Source of the DNA: Negativicutes bacterium UBA1444
GTDB taxonomy: Bacteria; Bacillota; Negativicutes; UBA1444
Direction of reading: 5' to 3'
Length of the DNA stretch: 5,223 nt
Assembly: GCA_002329525.1 (NCBI GenBank)
Contig: DCTI01000165.1
Location: forward strand, 1 to 5,223
The translations under genes were made by a program, and so were the position numbers. Positions 1 through 4,468 of the stretch are shown here, piece by piece; the stretch's first letter is position 1, and each line of letters starts with the position of its first letter. Below the pieces are notes generated by a model, which was not told the DNA's origin, ran no database searches, and saw only the letters and a program-made list of their open reading frames with translations.

Positions 1-415
1 GGAACTCGGCGCGGACGACTACATGACCAAACCGTTCAGTCCCCGTGAGCTCACGGCGCGGATCAAGGCCGTGCTGCGGCGCAGCCAGAAAGAAACCACC
101 CTGCCCGGCGAATTGCAGGTGGGCCGGCTGCGATTCAATTTTTCCCGCTATGAGGTGTCCATGGGGGGCATGAAGCTGGAACTGACCCCCAAGGAATACG
201 AGCTGCTCAAAATGTTGGCGACCAACCTGGGCAAAGTGTTCACCCGGGAGCAATTGCTTGAGAAGGTATGGGGATACGAATATTTCGGCGACACCCGCAC
301 GGTCGACGTCCATGTGCGGCATCTGCGGGCCAAACTGGCGGCCGAACCGGAAACCGCCGATATGCTGGAAACCGTGAGAGGGTTCGGCTATCGGCTGCGG
401 GACGCGGCGCCATGA
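1..415 (+). CDS. OmpR/PhoB-family response regulator, 3' part only
   Basis: This is the C-terminal part of a two-component response regulator, a cytoplasmic DNA-binding protein normally switched by phosphorylation from a sensor kinase. The frame is open from base 2 and gives 137 visible residues. It begins with ELGADDYMTKPFSPREL, the end of a receiver domain, where the Lys-Pro-Phe contains the conserved receiver lysine. The phosphoacceptor aspartate lies upstream of the window. The rest is a winged-helix effector domain of the PhoB type: TPKEYELLKML, the recognition region TREQLLEKVWG, then RTVDVHVRHLRAKL and the closing TVRGFGYRL. The ATG at 23 is internal to the receiver domain and is not the real start. 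The stop TGA overlaps an ATG at 412, an arrangement usual before a kinase gene, but no kinase follows. Target genes cannot be inferred. The family call is firm. Confidence 0.95.
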   Translation, partial: ELGADDYMTKPFSPRELTARIKAVLRRSQKETTLPGELQVGRLRFNFSRYEVSMGGMKLELTPKEYELLKMLATNLGKVFTREQLLEKVWGYEYFGDTRTVDVHVRHLRAKLAAEPETADMLETVRGFGYRLRDAAP

Positions 416-468
416 CCGGGCCGTTTGGGGTTGGGCGGCGCAATTTCGGGAGGGCACAGCGTGGCTAA
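412..468 (+). other. 18-codon open frame overlapping the response regulator stop
   Basis: An ATG at 412 overlaps the TGA of the response regulator (ATGA) and opens an 18-codon frame that ends at TAA 466-468, just inside the start of the sigma-54 activator gene. The peptide, MTGPFGVGRRNFGRAQRG, matches nothing I recognise. Its position is where a sensor histidine kinase usually begins, so it may be a remnant of a lost kinase gene. It could also be a translated coupler between the two regulator genes, or chance. There is no independent evidence that it is expressed. Confidence 0.2.
448..454 (+). promoter_or_regulatory. Ribosome binding site fixing the GTG start of the sigma-54 activator
   Basis: GGGAGGG lies 6 bases before the GTG at 461. 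It favours GTG 461 over an in-frame TTG at 425, which has no comparable purine-rich site and would add 12 residues unlike the family's usual N-terminus. Confidence 0.75.
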
Positions 469-2362
469 AATCGTTTTTGTCGTACCCTATCCCGAAATGC
501 AGTCGATTGTGGAAACCACGTTTCGGGAGGAGCCGGGCGAAGACTGGCAGCTGCATATCGAATTGGTGATCGGCGTCCGGGATATCGGCGGCCAACGGGA
601 TTTTGCCGCGGATGTGGTAGTGGCGCGGGGGGTTACGGCAGTGGCGCTGCGCCAAATGTTCCCGGATACGCCGGTGGTTGATCTGCCGGTCAGCGGCTAC
701 GACATTCTGCGGGCGGTGAAAGAATGCCAGCGGCGGTTCGCCGCCAGACGGATCGGTATCGTTGGCGCCCGGGACATGATTTACGGCGCCGAGGGAGTCT
801 GTGAAATCCTCGAGGACGTCGAACTGGTCGTGGCCGAGGTAAAGGATGAAGGGGACGCCGAGCCGATCATCCGTCAGTTACGGGACCAGGGTGTCGAGGT
901 CATCATCGGCGGCGTCATGTCCACCGATATCGCCAAATCGCTCGGGATCAACTCGCTGTTCATTCAGACCGGCAAGGAGGCGATCTACCAGGCGCTGCGG
1001 GAAGCAAAGCGGGTTGCGGTCGTCCGGCGGCAGGAACAGGAACGGGGCGAGCAGTTTCGGGCAATCCTCGAATATTCGGCGCAAGGCGTCATCGCGGTGG
1101 ATGATACGGGGACGATCAGCCTGGCGAATAAAGCCGCCATGGAACTGGCGGACCTGCCCGGGGAAGTGCTGGGGTTGTCGGCGGAGCAACTGCTGCCGGA
1201 ATTGGGGCTGCATCGGGTGCTAGCCAGCGGCCGGGCCGAGCTGGGCGAAATTGAAACGGTAAACGGCCAGCAAATCGCGGTGAACCGGGTACCGATCACC
1301 ATCCGTGAAAAGCCGGTCGGCGCGGTTGCCACCTTTCAGCCGGTCGTCGATATTCAGGAGCTGGAAGGAAAAATCCGGCGGCAGCTGCACAAGCACGGGC
1401 TGGTCGCCCGGTTCGCGTTTCGGGATATTCTGGGCAGTAGTCCGGCGATTCGCCGGGCCATCGAGGTCGCCCGGGAGTTCAGCCGGGTCGATTCCAATGT
1501 GTTGATCGTCGGCGAAACCGGCGTCGGCAAGGAACTGTTCGCGCAAAGCATCCATAATGCGAGCCGGCGCGGCAAAGGTCCCTTTGTGGCCGTGAATTGT
1601 GCGGCGCTGTCGGAAAACCTTTTGGAGAGCGAACTGTTTGGATACGCGGAAGGCGCTTTCACCGGGGCGCTAAAAGGCGGAAAAATGGGTTTGTTCGAAC
1701 TGGCCCATGGCGGCACGCTGTTTCTGGACGAGATTTCGGAAATTTCCCCCAAACTGCAGGGACGCTTGCTGCGGGTCCTACAGGAGCGGGAAATCATGCG
1801 GCTCGGCGACAACAAGGTCATTCCGGTGGATGCCCGGATTATTGCGGCGACCAACCGGGATTTGCAGAAATTCATGGAATCGGGACAATTCCGCCAGGAC
1901 CTTTATTATCGGGTGGATGTGCTGCGGTTGACGCTGCCATCCCTGCATGAACGCCGCGAGGACATTGTCCCGCTGATGGGGCATTTTTTGCAGCTCTATT
2001 ACAGCCGGCACCGCCGCAACCTCCGGCTTCTGTCAGCTGACGCCCGGCGGTTGCTGGAGCAATACTCTTGGCCCGGCAACATCCGGGAACTGCGAAATAT
2101 TGCCGAAAGATTGGTGGTGCTGACGACCGGAACGGAAATCGGCGGCGAGGATGTGCGGCGGGTTTTGGGACAACCGGCCGAACCGGCGGCCCGGCGGGCG
2201 GAACCGCCAATAACTCGGCCTGAGGGGCCGGAGCCGGTTGACGATGCGAACCAACAGACGATTCTCAAAGTATTGGCGGAGGAAAATTACCATTACGGTC
2301 GGGCGGCGGTCCGGTTGGGCATGAGCCGGGTGACCCTGTGGCGGCGCCTGCAGAAGAAATAA
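461..2362 (+). CDS. Sigma-54-dependent transcriptional activator, PrpR-type sensor
   Basis: This is a bacterial enhancer-binding protein of 633 residues that remodels RNA polymerase carrying sigma-54. Residues 1-190 form a PrpR N-terminal-like sensory domain, recognisable from MAKIVFVVPYPEM, DVVVARGVTA, VVDLPVSGYDIL and the TGKEAIYQALREA helix. Residues about 195-300 look like a PAS domain (AILEYSAQGVIAVDDTG). The AAA+ domain covers about 322-555, with Walker A GETGVGKE (351-358), the sigma-54 contact loop GAFTGA (398-403), Walker B GGTLFLDE (417-424) and SWPGNIRELRN (536-546). A proline-rich linker leads to a Fis-type HTH (GRAAVRLGMSRVTLWRRL, 613-630). All key ATPase motifs are intact, so the protein should be functional. 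In PrpR the N-terminal domain senses a propionate-pathway metabolite, but the ligand here is unknown and no propionate genes are visible. A sigma-54 promoter lies about 94 bases downstream, so the following operon is the obvious target. Confidence 0.95.
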   Translation: MAKIVFVVPYPEMQSIVETTFREEPGEDWQLHIELVIGVRDIGGQRDFAADVVVARGVTAVALRQMFPDTPVVDLPVSGYDILRAVKECQRRFAARRIGIVGARDMIYGAEGVCEILEDVELVVAEVKDEGDAEPIIRQLRDQGVEVIIGGVMSTDIAKSLGINSLFIQTGKEAIYQALREAKRVAVVRRQEQERGEQFRAILEYSAQGVIAVDDTGTISLANKAAMELADLPGEVLGLSAEQLLPELGLHRVLASGRAELGEIETVNGQQIAVNRVPITIREKPVGAVATFQPVVDIQELEGKIRRQLHKHGLVARFAFRDILGSSPAIRRAIEVAREFSRVDSNVLIVGETGVGKELFAQSIHNASRRGKGPFVAVNCAALSENLLESELFGYAEGAFTGALKGGKMGLFELAHGGTLFLDEISEISPKLQGRLLRVLQEREIMRLGDNKVIPVDARIIAATNRDLQKFMESGQFRQDLYYRVDVLRLTLPSLHERREDIVPLMGHFLQLYYSRHRRNLRLLSADARRLLEQYSWPGNIRELRNIAERLVVLTTGTEIGGEDVRRVLGQPAEPAARRAEPPITRPEGPEPVDDANQQTILKVLAEENYHYGRAAVRLGMSRVTLWRRLQKK

Positions 2363-2380
2363 TTGAAACAATTGAAACAA
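2363..2380 (+). repeat. Tandem 9-base direct repeat, candidate upstream activator site
   Basis: Two perfect adjacent copies of TTGAAACAA start immediately after the stop codon of the sigma-54 activator gene. Each copy is itself a short TTG-N3-CAA inverted repeat. The centre is about 110 bases before the predicted transcription start of the downstream operon, a usual distance for an enhancer-binding protein site. Binding by the adjacent activator is inferred only from position and symmetry. Confidence 0.45.
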
Positions 2381-2405
2381 ATTTTTGAGGGTTGCGCAGA
2401 ACGCA

Positions 2406-2438
2406 AAAAGACCGTCGGTGTTGTCACTGGCGGTTTTT
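2406..2438 (+). terminator. Rho-independent terminator after the sigma-54 activator gene
   Basis: The arms ACCGTCGGTG (2411-2420) and CACTGGCGGT (2425-2434) pair along all ten positions, two of them G-T wobbles, around a TTGT tetraloop. A run of T follows (2433-2438), and an A-rich run precedes the stem (2405-2409) and extends the pairing. It lies 43 bases after the activator stop and before the next promoter. It should therefore separate the activator transcript from the downstream operon. Confidence 0.8.
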
Positions 2439-2455
2439 CACATGTTCAGAGGGAT

Positions 2456-2470
2456 TGGCACGGTTTATGC
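2456..2470 (+). promoter_or_regulatory. Sigma-54 (-24/-12) promoter of the iron-sulfur/CooS-like operon
   Basis: TGGCACGGTTTATGC matches the consensus TGGCAC-N5-TTGC at every fixed position except the first T of the -12 box, which is A. The GG (2457-2458) and GC (2469-2470) doublets have the required 12-base offset. Transcription is predicted to start near 2482, leaving a leader of about 56 bases before the GTG at 2538. A sigma-54 activator gene directly upstream strongly supports the call. Confidence 0.87.
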
Positions 2471-2497
2471 TATTACATCCATTTGTCGGCGGAAGTT

Positions 2498-2511
2498 TTG
2501 CCGTCTGGCAA
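2498..2511 (+). other. Small hairpin in the operon leader
   Basis: TTGCC (2498-2502) and GGCAA (2507-2511) pair around a GTCT loop in the predicted untranslated leader. An alternative pairing of CGGC (2487-2490) with GCCG (2500-2503) would exclude it. There is no T-run after it, so it is not a terminator. The hairpin ends 14 bases before the ribosome binding site. It may be an mRNA structure, a protein operator or chance. No known riboswitch is recognisable. Confidence 0.25.
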
Positions 2512-2525
2512 GTTCGTTTGGGAAA

Positions 2526-2531
2526 GGGGAG
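2526..2531 (+). promoter_or_regulatory. Ribosome binding site fixing the GTG start at 2538
   Basis: GGGGAG sits 6 bases before GTG 2538. This start puts the first ferredoxin cysteine at residue 8, as usual for such proteins. Earlier in-frame starts such as TTG 2385 would run the coding region through the terminator and the sigma-54 promoter. Confidence 0.75.
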
Positions 2532-2537
2532 AACGGA

Positions 2538-3299
2538 GTGAAGGTTGACCAAACAAAGTGTATTGGCTGTGGCCGCTGCCGCGCCTATTGCACGATGGGC
2601 GCCATCGGTTTTACCGCAGCCGGGCGCGGACGTGTCTGTGCCGAAGTGGACCAGTACGAATGCGTGGATTGTGGTGTCTGTTTCCGGGCAGGAGTCTGTC
2701 CAGTGGATGCGTTGTATGAACCGATGCCGGAATGGCCCCGGTCGGTACGCGGCACGTTCAGCAATCCGTTGGTGGAGCACAAGGAAACGCGGATTCCCGG
2801 CCGCGGTACCGAAGAAATGAAGACCAACGACGTCACCGGCCGCTTCAAATGGGGCGAGGCCGGCATGGCGGTTGAAATGGGCCGCCCCGGAACCGGCGCC
2901 CGCTTCCGGGATATCGAGAAAGTGGCTATGGCTATCGCGGCCCTGGGCAATATCACCTTTGAACCGAAAAATCCCATTACCGGCCTGATGGCGGATAAAT
3001 CAACCGGCCGGATGAATCCCGAGGTGCTGGACGAAAAAGTGCTGTCCGCCATCATCGAGATGACGGTTCCGCTGAACCGCATCCCCGACATTATCGGAGC
3101 GGTGCGACGGGTCACCCGGGAAATTTCCACCGTCTGCTCGTTCGACCTGACTTGCAAGGTCCATCCGGGAAACACCCGGGAAGAGATGCTGCCGGCATTT
3201 GAACTGGCCCGCCAGGCCGGCGTCCAAATGACCATCAACGGCAAAACCAATATTGGCCTGGGCAAGCCGTTGTATGTGGAAACGGAGGGAGCGAAATGA
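2538..3299 (+). CDS. 2[4Fe-4S] ferredoxin-domain protein with a C-terminal domain of unknown function
   Basis: The 253-residue protein begins with a bacterial-type ferredoxin domain (residues 1 to about 60). The first cysteine set is C8, C11, C14 and C18. The second is C42, C45, C48 and C54-Pro, with five rather than the usual three residues before the last cysteine. Two 4Fe-4S clusters and an electron-transfer role follow from this pattern. Residues about 95-253 form a soluble alpha/beta-like domain I do not recognise. Its conspicuous stretches include GRFKWGEAGMAVEMGRPGTG (101-120), FEPKNPITGL, and TVCSFDLTCKV with C200 and C206. There is no signal peptide or membrane segment, so it is probably cytoplasmic. 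It is the first gene of the predicted sigma-54 operon and overlaps the next gene by ATGA, so the two products probably act together at matched levels. I have a weak, unverified recollection of similar ferredoxin-plus-unknown architectures in proteins annotated as 6-hydroxynicotinate reductase. The ferredoxin domain is certain; the overall function is not known. Confidence 0.88.
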   Translation: MKVDQTKCIGCGRCRAYCTMGAIGFTAAGRGRVCAEVDQYECVDCGVCFRAGVCPVDALYEPMPEWPRSVRGTFSNPLVEHKETRIPGRGTEEMKTNDVTGRFKWGEAGMAVEMGRPGTGARFRDIEKVAMAIAALGNITFEPKNPITGLMADKSTGRMNPEVLDEKVLSAIIEMTVPLNRIPDIIGAVRRVTREISTVCSFDLTCKVHPGNTREEMLPAFELARQAGVQMTINGKTNIGLGKPLYVETEGAK

Positions 3300-3937
3300 G
3301 CCATACTTTGCATCGCCGGGGAACTCCCGAAAATTTGCAGAATGATTACGTAGTTTTCGCCATGTCGGCCAAGGGAATCAACGAGGTCGGCTCCGACGAG
3401 AAACTGAAGCAGTTTCTGGAGATCATGCAGCAGTTTGACCCGGTCAATCTGGGCGACATGAAAACCGGCAATCGTTTTATCAAGCCGGATGAGACCATCG
3501 TCGCCAATACCCGCGATACCTCGATTGTTCATGGCGTGTTCAACGACCGGGAGAAAGTGATCCGGGCGTTGGCCGCCCTGAAAGAAGCCGATCTCGGCGT
3601 TTCGGTCATCGTGTCGGGCCTGTTGGATGATGTGCATGAATGCTGCCACAAGGCCGGCGTGGCTCCGCACACCTGCGAAACCTCGCTGGGCGTTTGGGGC
3701 CGGACCGATCGTTTGCCGGACGAGGAGATCATGCGGATCAGCACGATGTGCGGCCATGGCATGGTTGCCTTCAATCTGGTACGCAAGATGATCGAGGATA
3801 TTAAGCAAGGCCGCCGTACCGTCAAGGAAGCGGCGGAGGAACTGGCCAAGCCCTGCCAGTGCGGGGTGTTCAACCCGGACCGGGCGGAAGCGCTGCTGGA
3901 AGAAATCATCTGCCTATGGGGCGTGCAGGTCGCCTGA
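3296..3937 (+). CDS. Conserved-looking Cys/His-rich protein of unknown function
   Basis: I do not recognise this 213-residue protein. It has no signal peptide or transmembrane segment and is probably cytoplasmic. Cys and His residues cluster in four motifs: VHECCHKAG (H114, C116, C117, H118), PHTCETSLGVWG (H125, C127), TMCGHGMV (C152, H154) and the C-terminal CQCGVFN (C187, C189). These look like ligands for an iron-sulfur cluster or other metal centre, but the spacing is not that of a classical ferredoxin. The first hundred residues look alpha/beta and contain KTGNRFIKPDETIVANTRDTS. The ATG overlaps the previous stop by four bases and has a good site, GGAGGG, at 3284-3289. It may therefore be translationally coupled to the ferredoxin-domain protein and form a complex with it. 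The CooF-like gene follows after 20 bases. The two proteins together could be the separated halves of an enzyme found elsewhere as one chain, which is untested. Confidence 0.82.
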   Translation: MSHTLHRRGTPENLQNDYVVFAMSAKGINEVGSDEKLKQFLEIMQQFDPVNLGDMKTGNRFIKPDETIVANTRDTSIVHGVFNDREKVIRALAALKEADLGVSVIVSGLLDDVHECCHKAGVAPHTCETSLGVWGRTDRLPDEEIMRISTMCGHGMVAFNLVRKMIEDIKQGRRTVKEAAEELAKPCQCGVFNPDRAEALLEEIICLWGVQVA

Positions 3938-3957
3938 AGCGACAGAAGGAGGGAGTC

Positions 3958-4446
3958 ATGAAACGAATCTGGGTGGACAAGGATAAATGCGTCGGCTGCA
4001 AAACCTGTGAGATCCAATGCGCGGTGGAACGGCAATCCGTAAGCAAGACACTGACTGGCGCCGTTCGGGAAAATCCCCGGCCGGTTCCCCGGGTGCGGGT
4101 CAGCGGACAAACCGGGTTCAGTCTGGCGCTGCAATGCCGGCATTGCACGGATGCCCTTTGCGTGATGGCCTGCCCGTCCGGCGCCATGGCGCGCGATCCG
4201 GAAACGGGCGTGGTCGCCGTGGATGCGGCCAAATGCCGTGGCTGCTGGATGTGCGTGATGGCCTGCCCGTATGGCGTCATCGCCCCGGCGATAGAGAAGC
4301 ACGCCGCCGACAAGTGCGACCGCTGCTTCCAGATGGAGCGGCCCTACTGCATGGACGCCTGCCCCACCGGCGCCATACAGCTGCTCACGGCGGAGGAGAT
4401 CGAGGAAAAACTGCGCGGCGTGCGCGAGGAAACAATCAACGGCTGA
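3958..4446 (+). CDS. CooF-like electron-transfer protein with four [4Fe-4S] sites
   Basis: The 162-residue polyferredoxin belongs to the CooF/HycB/DMSO-reductase-B type, small cytoplasmic-domain proteins that wire a catalytic subunit to a redox partner. Sixteen cysteines form four sets: C11/C14/C17/C21, C60/C63/C68/C72-Pro, C93/C96/C99/C103-Pro and C120/C123/C131/C135-Pro. The last set has the CX2CX7CX3CP spacing typical of the family. No signal peptide or twin-arginine motif is present. The start is ATG 3958, with AGGAGG at 3947-3952. An in-frame ATG at 3859 lies inside the upstream gene and would add 33 residues unlike the family. Position directly before a CooS-like gene makes it the likely electron carrier for that protein, as CooF is for CooS. 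The family architecture is shared by many oxidoreductases, so the specific CooF assignment rests on the neighbour. Arginine codons change from mostly CGG to mostly CGC in the second half. Confidence 0.9.
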   Translation: MKRIWVDKDKCVGCKTCEIQCAVERQSVSKTLTGAVRENPRPVPRVRVSGQTGFSLALQCRHCTDALCVMACPSGAMARDPETGVVAVDAAKCRGCWMCVMACPYGVIAPAIEKHAADKCDRCFQMERPYCMDACPTGAIQLLTAEEIEEKLRGVREETING

Positions 4447-4468
4447 AAGGCACAGGAGGTAAATTGAT

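Noticed and set aside
425..460. TTG at 425 as start of the sigma-54 activator
   Set aside because: It has no good ribosome binding site. GTG 461 has GGGAGGG at 6 bases, and the protein then begins MAKIVFVVPYPEM as expected for the family.
2385..2537. Upstream in-frame extension of the ferredoxin-domain gene to TTG 2385
   Set aside because: The extension would cross the terminator and the sigma-54 promoter, encodes nothing ferredoxin-like, and lacks a ribosome binding site. GTG 2538 has one.
3284..3299. Frameshift splitting a single gene at the 3296 junction
   Set aside because: The overlap is a clean ATGA with GGAGGG six bases upstream of the ATG, the normal layout of coupled genes. A fused ancestor remains possible, but no sequencing error is indicated.
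2585..3808. Long open frame on the minus strand opposite the first two operon genes
   Set aside because: The protein has no recognisable motif. The frame is an antisense by-product of GC-rich coding sequence on the + strand, where ferredoxin motifs and ribosome binding sites are clear.
3859..3957. ATG 3859 as start of the CooF-like gene
   Set aside because: It lies well inside the upstream coding region and adds a Gly/Arg-rich stretch absent from the family. ATG 3958 has AGGAGG directly before it.
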